Origin: Azotimanducus sp965220185
GTDB lineage: Bacteria > Pseudomonadota > Gammaproteobacteria > Pseudomonadales > Azotimanducaceae
Direction: 5' to 3'
DNA: 64,000 nucleotides
Assembly (NCBI GenBank): GCA_965220185.1
Contig: OZ244807.1
Span: 124,001 to 188,000, forward strand
Shown: positions 7,052 to 14,991 of the stretch, piece by piece
Layout of the letters: each line of letters starts with the position of its first letter
Position numbering within the stretch: position 1 is the first letter of the stretch
Program-made: the position numbers and the translations under genes
Notes under the pieces: generated by a model
What the model was told of the DNA's origin: nothing
The model's input: only the letters and a program-made list of their open reading frames with translations
The model's database searches: none

Positions 7052-9580
7052 CTATAGAGATACGCGAGCGGTGATGCCAGCACGACGCTGCTCGGGAATG
7101 GTCGCGCCAATCGCCCGGTTGAATGGGTTGAATGTGAGGTCGTTCGCCTGCACGTAGCGGATGAGCGCTGGCGAAGTGTTGTCGTCAAGCGCGTTATCTA
7201 CCCAAGCTGTAAAGGACATACGCTCGCCTTCAACACCAGCGCGTAGGTTCAGGATCTCACGGTCGCCTGTGTGGGCAAGGTTGTAGACCTGCGCATAGCG
7301 CTTGGAGTTGTAGTTCCAGTCGGCGCGAACAAACCAACCCCAGTCCGCGTTAACTTCACCGTGAAATCGGGTAGAGAGCGATGCTTGGTGCTCGGAGGTT
7401 TGTGGCAGCTGCGTGCCTGAGATGACGACATCGCCACTCTCAGAATAGCCAGCAATGAGCGCTGCCTCACGGAACGCGGAACCAGCCATCGCCCCAGCAT
7501 CGACAGATTGGACGAATTCTTCGATTTCGCTGTCAGTCCACGCATAGGCGATGCGGGCATCCCAGAAATCGGTGATGAATACGGTCGTGTCAAGTTCGAT
7601 ACCCGTGATGCTCGCCTCACCCACATTCTCCAAGATCGAGAATGTCCGATCTTGACCATCCACATTGGCGGCGCGCGTCGAGGTGAGCTGCATGTCTTCC
7701 CAGTCAATTTGGTACAAGGCGACATTGGTTTCCACCCGACCGTCCATCCACAGGCTCTTGATGCCTATTTCATAGCTGACAGCCGTCTCTTCGTCGACTT
7801 CGCGGTCGGCGGCTGGCAGGCCAGCATCGGAATTAAGGCTGCCTGGCTTGTTGCCAATCGCGACATTGCCATACAGCAGCACATCGTCCGAAAGCTTGTA
7901 GCCGACGGTGACCTTCGGCAGGAACGCATCAAACGTGCCATTCACCACCTCGCTCTCGCCTGCCGGTCTGATGTCGAATTCGTCTTCGTTATATCTGATC
8001 TCAGCGCCTACGGACAGCCTATCAGACAGGTCAACCTCAACGGAGCCGAAGACTGAGAAGCTCGCGAGTTCATCACTGCCGTTATCTCTTGACATGGCAC
8101 CTTCATAGATTGCGCTCGTCGAGAGTCCAGGCAGTGGGGCAAAACCCGGGTTGAACGGCGAATAGACAGGTGTGCCGTTCCAAGTAGTGGCTCGGGTGTC
8201 GCCTGAGCCGAGCTCATCGCCGCTTTCCTCGGATTCATAGTAGTACATGCCTGCAAGGTAGCGAATGTTGGTGCCCATTTCGCCACTCACGCGAAACTCC
8301 TGCGAAAAGTCTTCAAACTCATCATTATTTGATGTCAAGAAACCGACGCGCGAATGGACGATCGGCGGCGTGGGGCCCAAACCCTGTACGGCGAATGGGC
8401 TGCCTACGCCAGCGACTGGGCGCCGGGTATCGCCGCCTCCAAAGGTTTGGTCTTGCTCTGCCTGCGTTTCTACATTGTTGTAGCCAGTAATGGAGGTCAG
8501 CGTCATGCTGTCGCTCACATCCCAATCAAGACGTAGGCCGAGCCTCAAACTTTCCCGGTCAGTGCCGGAATGCGGATAGAACCCAGTCTCCAAGCTCGTG
8601 TTATCGCCGCCGCCGTTATTCTCAAGCACTGTATCCACATCGACTCTGCCGCAATAGTAGCCACTGCCGTTATAGCCTGCGGAGGTCACTGTGTCCGCGG
8701 ACGCCTCTGGCGTACCAGCAGGCGGCGCTGGCTGCGTCAAGGAACCGCCGCGCGTCACTTGGTAGCAGTTATTCAAGCTCGACGGCAAAAGGCCAATGGC
8801 GTAGTGGGCATCATCGGTCTCTTCAAAGATGCCGTGCAGCCGGACGCTGAGTTGATCAGTTGGATCGAAGGTAAACACCCCTGTGAAGCTGGTGGTTTCT
8901 TCGTCGCCAACTTCATCTTCGAAGGCGACGGTGCCCAGCGCATTGCCCGGCGAGCTATTGTTGTACTCGCCGCCGCGCTGGTAACGACTGACGGTGACGG
9001 CAAATCCGGCGGTGTCTGTCAGCGGTCCGCTGGCATGGGCTTCTATGCGTGAATAATCGCGTTCCCCGACGTCCAACGAGGCTTCGGCATCAAAGGATTC
9101 ACCGGGTTCTTTAAGTACGTAGTTAATGGCGCCAGCAAGCGTTGAGCGCCCGTAGAGCGCACTTTGCGGACCCTTGACAACCTCAACCCGCTGCAAGGCG
9201 GCCATTGGGATGGAGGCATTGCCTTGTTCAATAATGATGCCGTCCACAAAAAGGCCTGCGTTGGCACGACCAAGGATATTCGATTGGCCGCGGATGACCG
9301 GACGAAAGTCATTGCGTCCAAAGGCGTGCGCAAAATCGAAGCCGGGTGTTGCATCAGCGACCTCTTGCAGCGAATTGATGCCTCGCTCGTCAAGTGCTGA
9401 CTCGGTCAGTGCATTCACTGTCACAGGCGCACGGCGAAGGTTCTCTTCGATTTTCCTTGCGGTGACGACGATCTCTTCGATCATCATGCCGCTCTCCTGT
9501 GCGGAGGTCATCGCAGGCAGGAGCGAACATGCCGTCAGGAACAGGAGTGCAGCGCGCAGTTGATTCACTATCGATCTCAT
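7052..9580 (-). CDS. TonB-dependent outer-membrane receptor
   Basis: 842 residues with a signal peptide (hydrophobic core ALLFLTACSLLPAMTSAQ), a TonB box MIEEIVVTARKIEENL, and a plug domain including ATPGFDFAHAFGRNDF, RGQSN and VEVVKGPQSALYGRSTLAG. A long beta-barrel region ends in ARVSL rather than the usual terminal aromatic. Residues GAINYVLKEP and the anonymous barrel resemble sphingomonad/gammaproteobacterial receptors for complex ligands, but no substrate can be assigned. The ATG is preceded by AAGGGGG about 10 bp upstream. It is transcribed divergently from the gene at 9681 with about 100 bp between them. Confidence 0.92.
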   Translation of the reverse strand: MRSIVNQLRAALLFLTACSLLPAMTSAQESGMMIEEIVVTARKIEENLRRAPVTVNALTESALDERGINSLQEVADATPGFDFAHAFGRNDFRPVIRGQSNILGRANAGLFVDGIIIEQGNASIPMAALQRVEVVKGPQSALYGRSTLAGAINYVLKEPGESFDAEASLDVGERDYSRIEAHASGPLTDTAGFAVTVSRYQRGGEYNNSSPGNALGTVAFEDEVGDEETTSFTGVFTFDPTDQLSVRLHGIFEETDDAHYAIGLLPSSLNNCYQVTRGGSLTQPAPPAGTPEASADTVTSAGYNGSGYYCGRVDVDTVLENNGGGDNTSLETGFYPHSGTDRESLRLGLRLDWDVSDSMTLTSITGYNNVETQAEQDQTFGGGDTRRPVAGVGSPFAVQGLGPTPPIVHSRVGFLTSNNDEFEDFSQEFRVSGEMGTNIRYLAGMYYYESEESGDELGSGDTRATTWNGTPVYSPFNPGFAPLPGLSTSAIYEGAMSRDNGSDELASFSVFGSVEVDLSDRLSVGAEIRYNEDEFDIRPAGESEVVNGTFDAFLPKVTVGYKLSDDVLLYGNVAIGNKPGSLNSDAGLPAADREVDEETAVSYEIGIKSLWMDGRVETNVALYQIDWEDMQLTSTRAANVDGQDRTFSILENVGEASITGIELDTTVFITDFWDARIAYAWTDSEIEEFVQSVDAGAMAGSAFREAALIAGYSESGDVVISGTQLPQTSEHQASLSTRFHGEVNADWGWFVRADWNYNSKRYAQVYNLAHTGDREILNLRAGVEGERMSFTAWVDNALDDNTSPALIRYVQANDLTFNPFNRAIGATIPEQRRAGITARVSL

Positions 9581-9680
9581 TTAGATGACCCCCTTGGGTT
9601 GCTTGGAAGTGACCGTAAAATCGAATATAGCATATTGATATATCATGTGTACAACTTCTGCAACGACTAGAGAATAGACT

Positions 9681-10130
9681 ATGGCCGACACGATTCGAAC
9701 AGGCATGCCAGTGCTCGTGCGTCACGAAGGCGAATGGAAAGGCGAGTATGTCCTGCACGCACCCGATGGCTCGGTGCTCGACCGACACGACTCGCACCTT
9801 ATCTGCACCTTCCCCGAGGCAAGCGAGTTCGATTATTTTCAGCAGAACATCTATTCATGGGCGGACGGACGTGGCGAGACCTTTGACTTTCCGGCGACCT
9901 ATCGCGACGGGCGCATCTGGTGGGACACCGAGCGCATCGCCGGCTCGGCTTGGGAAGTCGATGAGCGCAGCATCATGCTGTCGTGGACACGCAAGGACAT
10001 GCCAGGCAGCTACCTCTACGAGATGATCCAGATCAACGCGAATAGCGACAAGCGCGCCCGCACTTGGCACTGGTTTCAAGACGACGAGATCGTCAAGCGC
10101 ACTTGCATACGGGAGAATCGCATCGCTTGA
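9681..10130 (+). CDS. Conserved lipocalin-like hypothetical protein (DUF3598-like)
   Basis: 149 residues beginning MADTIRTGMPVLVRHEGEW. The alternating polar/hydrophobic pattern, GEYVLHAPDGSVLDRH, FPATYRDGRIWWDTERI and the closing ARTWHWFQDD suggest a small beta-barrel of the lipocalin type; I associate it loosely with DUF3598. No signal peptide, so probably cytoplasmic. Divergent from the TonB receptor. Function unknown. Confidence 0.6.
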   Translation: MADTIRTGMPVLVRHEGEWKGEYVLHAPDGSVLDRHDSHLICTFPEASEFDYFQQNIYSWADGRGETFDFPATYRDGRIWWDTERIAGSAWEVDERSIMLSWTRKDMPGSYLYEMIQINANSDKRARTWHWFQDDEIVKRTCIRENRIA

Positions 10131-10151
10131 GCGGGGGTGCTTAAGGGCTGC

Positions 10152-10439
10152 TTAAGACTCCACCGCACCGTTGGCAGGCAGCTTGGCGAGGATTTCCGCT
10201 TCGCTTTGGCAGTCAATGATCCAGTCCGAGACGCGCTCGAAGTCGGCCGACTCACGCACATCTGAAAGATATGCGGTCAGCCCTTCCGCCGCGCGCCGCC
10301 CGAACTTTCGCGTTGCTTGGCGCCCAAGCCGCGCACGTTCCTCGGCTCGAAGCTCGTGCGTGGCTTGCTCGATGCCCTGCTGCCTGCCCTCCGTCCTGAA
10401 CTTCTCCTGCGCTTCCGGAAAGATGTCAAATACACTCAT
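10152..10439 (-). CDS. Predicted internal RpnS-type antitoxin of copy A (in-frame, 3' part of rpn)
   Basis: 95 residues, in frame with copy A, starting MSVFDIFPEAQEKF. Immediately upstream inside the long gene is AGGAGGTG (10443-10450 read on the minus strand), three bases before the ATG, an almost ideal ribosome-binding site with no reason to exist within a coding region. The same arrangement is kept in copies B, C and D. For the E. coli Rpn family it is known that a small protein from the 3' end of the gene neutralises the full-length toxin; assigning that role here is inference. Confidence 0.65.
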   Translation of the reverse strand: MSVFDIFPEAQEKFRTEGRQQGIEQATHELRAEERARLGRQATRKFGRRAAEGLTAYLSDVRESADFERVSDWIIDCQSEAEILAKLPANGAVES

Positions 10440-11132
10440 GGTCACCTCCTCTGGGTCTGATCCCTTAAATTTCTCCGGCCAGAGCACATCCCGCACCCAG
10501 ACCGCCAAGTCCCGGCACAGCGCCTCGTCCTCATGGATCCATCGACGCAATGCCTGCTTCAATGCGTCCACCGTCTCAGCCTTCGTGGGCGCGCTCGCCA
10601 TCCTCGCGATCAGGGACATCCGCCCCTGCTCAGGCAATTGACTTGAAGCCAATTGCCTTGCGTCAAGCAGAAGATAGCACTTCCCCGCCGTGAGCGCCAG
10701 CAAGCCCGGCGGACAGTCCACCACCTGCGACAGGTCATCGGCAGCGTGCCACGCCTTGGCGCCCGTGTAGAACACGACCGGCAGGATGGCCGGGCACCGA
10801 TTGCCCCTGCGCAGGCAGTCCTCCCACACCATTCCGCACTGCACCATCATTCTCGCTGGCATGGCCGCGTCCGGCATCGACTGCGCTTCGATCAGCAGCA
10901 CCACAGATGAGCCTTCGGCGAGCTCGAACTCCCATGCGATGTCGGCGCGCCGCAGGGCGAGCCGCGAATCCACCCGCTCCTCTGGAAACCGCCTCAGGGT
11001 GGACGCATCGAACGTTGGCAGCAATCCCTCCGGCAGGCAGTTCCGAAGCAGGTCCGCCACCACGCCCGCGTGCGCGAACAGTCGCTTCGCGATGCGGTCG
11101 TGCCCCTCGCGGATGTCGGTGTCGTCTGCCAT
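10152..11132 (-). CDS. Rpn-family PD-(D/E)XK nuclease, copy A (intact)
   Basis: 326 residues from MADDTDIREGHDRIAKRLF; the frame is open 47 codons further but all paralogues share this start. The catalytic core is visible in RFPEERVDSRLALR, RADIAWEF and VVLLIEAQS, the D...ExQ signature of the Rpn/Transposase_31 nuclease family, followed by ARMMVQCGMVWEDCL and PVVFYTG. The C-terminal third is helical, contains RQQGIEQATHEL and ends KLPANGAVES. Rpn proteins are DNA nucleases that promote recA-independent recombination and can be toxic. This is the only intact member of a four-copy tandem cluster. A strong internal start occurs at 10439. Confidence 0.85.
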   Translation of the reverse strand: MADDTDIREGHDRIAKRLFAHAGVVADLLRNCLPEGLLPTFDASTLRRFPEERVDSRLALRRADIAWEFELAEGSSVVLLIEAQSMPDAAMPARMMVQCGMVWEDCLRRGNRCPAILPVVFYTGAKAWHAADDLSQVVDCPPGLLALTAGKCYLLLDARQLASSQLPEQGRMSLIARMASAPTKAETVDALKQALRRWIHEDEALCRDLAVWVRDVLWPEKFKGSDPEEVTMSVFDIFPEAQEKFRTEGRQQGIEQATHELRAEERARLGRQATRKFGRRAAEGLTAYLSDVRESADFERVSDWIIDCQSEAEILAKLPANGAVES

Positions 11133-11341
11133 GAGCAGACTCTGCCAACTCTTCAAGAAGAGCGTGTTGCGACATGTGCCCAACTTCTTGTAGGTGATCT
11201 CGCTTCGTCTTGTGAGACATCGGCTCACCGGCGCATGAAGCGCCGTTTGGCTGCAATTTGCCGAGGAATGCACCTGTGTTGTTCATGTGAGGGAAGGCGG
11301 GAGCATCCGCGCACTTTCCCTCTCTCTGTGAACGGTCTCGT

Positions 11342-11629
11342 CTATGTTTCCGCCGCGCCTTTGGCGGGCAGCTTCAAGAGAATCTCCGCTTCGCTTTGAC
11401 AGTCAACGATCCAGTCCGAGACGCGCTCGAAGTCCGATGCCTGATCCAAGTCTGAGAGATGCGCTGCAAGGTTATCACCCACACGGCGCCCAAACTTGCG
11501 AGTGGCTAGGCGGCCGAGCAGTGCACGCTCCTCTTCCCGCAGTTCCGCTAGCATTTCTTGTCGCGCTTCCGCCCGCATTTCTTGCCGCATTTCCTCCGCG
11601 ATTTCTGGAAAATCGTCCAGCAAATTCAT
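11342..11629 (-). CDS. Predicted internal RpnS-type protein of copy B
   Basis: 95 residues, MNLLDDFPEIAEEMRQEM to KLPAKGAAET. GGGAGGTG lies three bases before this internal ATG on the minus strand. Although the long gene is broken upstream, this part is uninterrupted and keeps its own ribosome-binding site, so it could still be made as a stand-alone antitoxin. Confidence 0.55.
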   Translation of the reverse strand: MNLLDDFPEIAEEMRQEMRAEARQEMLAELREEERALLGRLATRKFGRRVGDNLAAHLSDLDQASDFERVSDWIVDCQSEAEILLKLPAKGAAET

Positions 11630-11866
11630 AAGCACCTCCCTTGGGTCTGCTTCCTTAAATCTTGTCGGCCAGAGCACCTTGTACGCCCACAACGTCATGT
11701 CCCGGCAAAACCCTTTGTCCTCAAGGCCCCATCGTTGCTTCGTCAGCGCCAGAACCTCCAACGTCTCAGCCGCTCCAGGCGCACTCGCCATCCTAACTAT
11801 CAGGGACATCCGACCTTGTTCATGCAATTGACTTGAGGACAACTGCTCTGCATCCATTAGGTATGG

Positions 11867-12013
11867 TCTGAACAAGTCCGTCCTTGGACTTGTTCAGACT
11901 CGCAAAGCAGAATTGTGATTCTGCTTTGCTCGCGAATTCAATGCCTTACGGCACTGAATTCGGCGGCACATCCATGTGCCGCTAAGGAAGCTCTGTTATT
12001 CAGAGCTTCCTTA
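11867..12013. repeat. Five-hairpin array, copy A
   Basis: Five hairpins follow each other with almost no spacer. H1: TCTGAACAAGTCC, 6-base loop (11867-11898). H2: GCAAAGCAGAAT, loop TGTG (11902-11929). H3: GAATTCAATGCC, loop TTAC, one mismatch (11934-11961). H4: GCGGCACAT, loop CC (11963-11982). H5: TAAGGAAGCTCTG, loop TTATT (11983-12013). It sits inside rpn copy B between codons for KCYLL and MDAEQL, so it is an insertion. A diverged copy lies at 16604-16754. Confidence 0.9.
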
Positions 12014-12685
12014 GAAGATAACACTTCTTCGGCGCGAACGCCAACAACCCGGCCGGACAGTCCAACACTTGCGACAGGTCATCAGCGGCGCGCCATTTGG
12101 CACGCCCCGTGTAGAACACCACCGGCAGGATTGCAGGCAATGGCGCCTTCTTGCGTTGATAGTCTTCCCACACCATGCATGCAGCACTGCGCCATCATCC
12201 TCGACGCCATGGCTTCGTCAGGTGTGGACTGCGCTTCGATCAGCAGCACCACGCGCGGGCCCTTGAGGAGCTTGAACTCCCACGCGATGTCGGCACGCCG
12301 CAGGGCAAGCCGCGAATCCACCCGCTCCTCTGGGAACCGTCTCAGCGTCGATGCGTCGAACGCGGGCAGCATCTCGTTCGGCAGGCAATTCCTAAGCAAG
12401 TCCGCCACCACGCCCGCATTCGCGAACAATCGCTTCGCAATGCGGTCGTGGCCCTCGCGTATGTCGGTCTCATCTGCCATGCGCGCACTGTGACAACTTT
12501 TCGACATGCACGAGTTGCGACATTCGCCTAAACTCTTGTGGGTAATGTCGCTTTGCCTTGTGAGACATCGACTTACCGGCGCATAGACCGCCGCTTGGCT
12601 GCAATTTGCCGAGGAACTAACTTGCCTTGTTCATGGAAGGGCAGGTGACGGCATCCGCGCACTTTTCCTCTGTATTTGGCCTCGT

Positions 12686-13021
12686 CTATGTTCCCGCCGC
12701 GCCGCCAGCAGGCAATTTCGAAAGAATCTCCGCTTCGCTCTGGCAATCAACGATCCAGTCCGAGACGCGCTCGAAGTCCTGAGGCTCGTGCATATCCGAC
12801 AGATACGCTGTCAGCCCTTCCCCCGCACGGCGCCCGAACTTCCGCGCCGCCTGGCGACCGAGCCGTGCGCGTTCCTCAGCCCGAAGCTCGTGCGTGGCTT
12901 GCTCGATGCCTCGCTCGATGCCTTGCTCGATACCTTGCTCGATACCTTGCTCGATGCCCTGCCGCCTGCCCTCCATCCTGAACTTCTCCTGCGCTTCAGG
13001 AAACATGTCAAATACACTCAT
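12686..13021 (-). CDS. Predicted stand-alone RpnS-type protein (copy C)
   Basis: 111 residues from MSVFDMFPEAQEKFRM, with AGGAGGTG three bases before the ATG on the minus strand, identical to copies A and D. In copy C everything upstream of this reading frame has been deleted, yet the ribosome-binding site and frame survive, as expected if the C-terminal product is useful by itself. Confidence 0.55.
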   Translation of the reverse strand: MSVFDMFPEAQEKFRMEGRRQGIEQGIEQGIEQGIERGIEQATHELRAEERARLGRQAARKFGRRAGEGLTAYLSDMHEPQDFERVSDWIVDCQSEAEILSKLPAGGAAGT

Positions 13022-13090
13022 GGTCACCTCCTCTGGGTCTGATCCCTTGAATTTCTCCGGCCAGAGCACGTCCCGCGCCCAGACCGTCAG
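12686..13090 (-). pseudogene. Rpn-family nuclease, copy C, 5'-truncated
   Basis: Only the C-terminal region remains, from about RDVLWPEKFKGSDPEEVTM to KLPAGGAAGT. Homology to copy D stops abruptly after 13090, where unrelated sequence begins. The helical region carries five consecutive GIEQ/GIER units (12-bp DNA repeats) against four in copy D and one in copy A. The nuclease core is missing, so the remnant cannot be a nuclease. Confidence 0.75.
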
Positions 13091-13160
13091 CAGAGAGCCA
13101 TCTTACGCGCCCGGTATTGGGAAAGTCCGCGCCGCTTGAGCGACGCGCCGAAGCGTTCAG

Positions 13161-13484
13161 CTAAGGTTTGGCCGCGCCGTTGCCCGGCAGCTTGGCGAGG
13201 ATTTCCGCCTCGCTTTGGCAGTCAACGATCCAGTCCGAAACGCGCTCGAAGTCGGCCGACTCGTGCATATCCGACAGATACGCTGTCAGCCCTTCCCCCG
13301 CACGGCGCCCGAACTTCCGCGCCGCCTGGCGCCCCAGCCACGCGCGTTCCGCAGCCCGAAGCTCGTGCGTGGCTTGCTCGATGCCCTGTTCGATGCCTTG
13401 CTCGATACCTTGCTCGATGCCCTGCCGCCTGCCCTCCATCCTGAACTTCTCCTGCGCTTCAGGAAACATGTCAAATACACTCAT
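13161..13484 (-). CDS. Predicted internal RpnS-type protein of copy D
   Basis: 107 residues, MSVFDMFPEAQEKFRM onwards, with AGGAGGTG three bases upstream of the internal ATG. The IS insertion lies upstream of this start, so it may still be translated. Confidence 0.55.
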   Translation of the reverse strand: MSVFDMFPEAQEKFRMEGRRQGIEQGIEQGIEQGIEQATHELRAAERAWLGRQAARKFGRRAGEGLTAYLSDMHESADFERVSDWIVDCQSEAEILAKLPGNGAAKP

Positions 13485-13749
13485 GGTCACCTCCTCTGGG
13501 TCTGATCCCTTGAATTTCTCCGGCCAGAGCACGTCCCGCGCCCAGACCGTCAAGTCCCGGCACAGCGCCTCGTCCTCATCGCCCCATCGCCGCCATGCCC
13601 GCTTCAGCGCGTCCTTCGTCTCAGCCTCCGTGGGCGCGCCCGCCATCCTGACGACCGAAGACATCCTGCCCTCCCCGGGCAATTGACTTGACGCCAACCG
13701 CGCCGCGTCAAGCAGAAGATAGCACTTCCCCGGCGCGAGCGCCAGCAAA

Positions 13750-14991
13750 TGTAGGGGCTCAGGACATTTCGGAATTTTCGGCTGTCGGTTCGGACATGTT
13801 TTCAAGGTGGACAAGATACTCGTTGGGCGTTCGGCAGTCCAGCGCGGTGTGTGGGCGCTGGTAGTTGTGGAAGAACTCGTGCCCGGCGAGCCTTGGGGCG
13901 ACGTCGGCGACGGTGAGCGGGCCGTCGTACCGGTTCCAGAACTCGATGCGGGCGGAGCGGTTGGCGCGCTCGACGCAGCCGTTCCACTGCGGGCGGCGCG
14001 GCGGCAGGACGTGGAGGGGGATGTCGAGCGCCTCGCAGGCGCGCTCGAAGTCGGCCATGAACTCGGAGCCGCCGTCGACCTGGATGGATTGGACGGGGAA
14101 CGGCATGGCGTCGGCCATGGCGTGGAGGAAGCGCCTGGCGTTGCCGGCGGTGGCGCGGGAGAAGACGCGGGAGGCGGCGAACCTGGAGACCGGGCAGACG
14201 GCGCGGAACTCCTTGAGGGACTGGCCGTCGCGGCTGTAGGTCATGTGGTCGACCTGGATCATCTGGCCGGGGGCCTTGGCCCTGTCGCCGTAGGTCCAGC
14301 GCCGCGCCCAGGCGCCGTCGAAGTCGCGGCGCCGCTTCGGCCTTGCGCGGCCCTCGCAGAAGGCCGCGGGCCTGATGCGGCCGTCGGCGACGGCCTTGGC
14401 GAGGATGCGCCCGACGGTGGAGACCGACAGGCCGACGCCGCGGCGGTCGAGCATGGCCTTGAGCCGCGCCTTGCCCATGTAGGGGTGTTCGGCCCGCAGT
14501 TCGAGCACGGCGCGGTCGTCGGCGTCTGTCCAGCGCCGGCGGCGGACGCTTCGCGGGCGGGTGCTCTTCGGCGCGAGGGCCTTGAGGCCGCCGTCGCGGA
14601 AGGCGCGCCGCCAGTCGTAGTAGGTGCTGCTGGCGAGGCCGATGGCCTCCAGGGCGTCGCCGCGGCGCATGCCGCCGGCGACCATGGTGTCGACCAGCCG
14701 GAGCGCGCGGCGTCGCGCCAGGGCGGCCTCGGATTCGGTGTCGTCCACGGGCGGGCGCTTGCAGGACGGGGGGCAGGCGTGCAACAGTTGCATGTTCAGG
14801 CTCCTTGGTTTGTTGGATAAAACAAGCATGCCTGAGCCGGCGGCGTGGCGCCGTGCGCCGCGCCGCCGGGCCATGAACTCCGGTCGCCTCCGGCTCCCTG
14901 CGTTCATGGCCCGGCGCCCCTCCCCCTTCGGTCAGCTCATGAGCCTAATTCCTCGGGGAGGAAAGTTCCGGAATGTATCTGAGCCCGAACA
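13750..14991 (-). mobile_element. IS481-family insertion sequence, copy 1
   Basis: 1242 bp. Ends begin TGTAGGGGCTCAGGACATTT (13750) and, on the other strand, TGTTCGGGCTCAGATACATT (from 14991): imperfect inverted repeats starting TGT, as in IS481. The 5-bp direct repeat GCAAA is at 13745-13749 and 14992-14996. One transposase gene fills the element. A second copy is at 40872-42113. Confidence 0.9.
13759..14793 (-). CDS. IS481-family transposase (copy 1)
   Basis: 344 residues from MQLLHACPPSCKRP, preceded by AAGGAG 7 bp upstream. N-terminal helix-turn-helix (RALRLVDTMVAGGMRRGDAL and GLASSTYYDWRRAFRDGG), a second HTH_29/HTH_32-like part (HPYMGKARLKAML), then the rve integrase core: first Asp in MIQVDHMTY, second in IQVDGGSEFM, and Glu in CVERANRSARIEFW. 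Typical ISs of this family are 1.0-1.2 kb with a single orf. The long open frame on the opposite strand is a codon-bias shadow. Confidence 0.92.
   Translation of the reverse strand: MQLLHACPPSCKRPPVDDTESEAALARRRALRLVDTMVAGGMRRGDALEAIGLASSTYYDWRRAFRDGGLKALAPKSTRPRSVRRRRWTDADDRAVLELRAEHPYMGKARLKAMLDRRGVGLSVSTVGRILAKAVADGRIRPAAFCEGRARPKRRRDFDGAWARRWTYGDRAKAPGQMIQVDHMTYSRDGQSLKEFRAVCPVSRFAASRVFSRATAGNARRFLHAMADAMPFPVQSIQVDGGSEFMADFERACEALDIPLHVLPPRRPQWNGCVERANRSARIEFWNRYDGPLTVADVAPRLAGHEFFHNYQRPHTALDCRTPNEYLVHLENMSEPTAENSEMS

Larger units (their letters stand above)
11342..12480 (-). pseudogene. Rpn-family nuclease, copy B, interrupted by hairpin array
   Basis: The N-terminal part (12480 downwards) begins MADETDIREGHDRIAKRLF and holds RADIAWEF and VVLLIEAQS. 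It then frameshifts near 12175-12185, where GCATGCAT looks like a small duplication, and runs on in a second frame to KCYLL at about 12014. The five-hairpin array (11867-12013) follows. The C-terminal part resumes at about 11866 with MDAEQLSSSQLHEQGRM and ends KLPAKGAAET at 11342. The coiled region is RQEMRAEARQEMLAEL instead of the GIEQ repeats of its siblings. Confidence 0.8.

Noticed and set aside
6858..7157. 99-codon plus-strand frame between the membrane protein and the TonB receptor
   Set aside because: Overlaps the receptor end, crosses a hairpin, and shows no family pattern.
7508..9052. Plus-strand open frames of 160-182 codons inside the TonB receptor gene
   Set aside because: Antisense to a clear receptor gene with no coding signature of their own.
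10171..10641. Long plus-strand open frames opposite the rpn genes (also at 13168-13686 and 15078-15521)
   Set aside because: Serine/arginine-rich translations repeating in each paralogue because the sense strand is conserved; no independent start or ribosome-binding site.
12899..12960. Short tandem repeats considered as a CRISPR array
   Set aside because: They are 12-bp in-frame codon repeats (GIEQ) without spacers; no CRISPR-like repeat-spacer pattern occurs anywhere in the window.
13807..14820. 337-codon open frame antisense to the IS481 transposase (and its twin at 41043-42056)
   Set aside because: A shadow of the very high third-position GC of the transposase gene; low-complexity valine/glycine/alanine composition and no homologue-like features.
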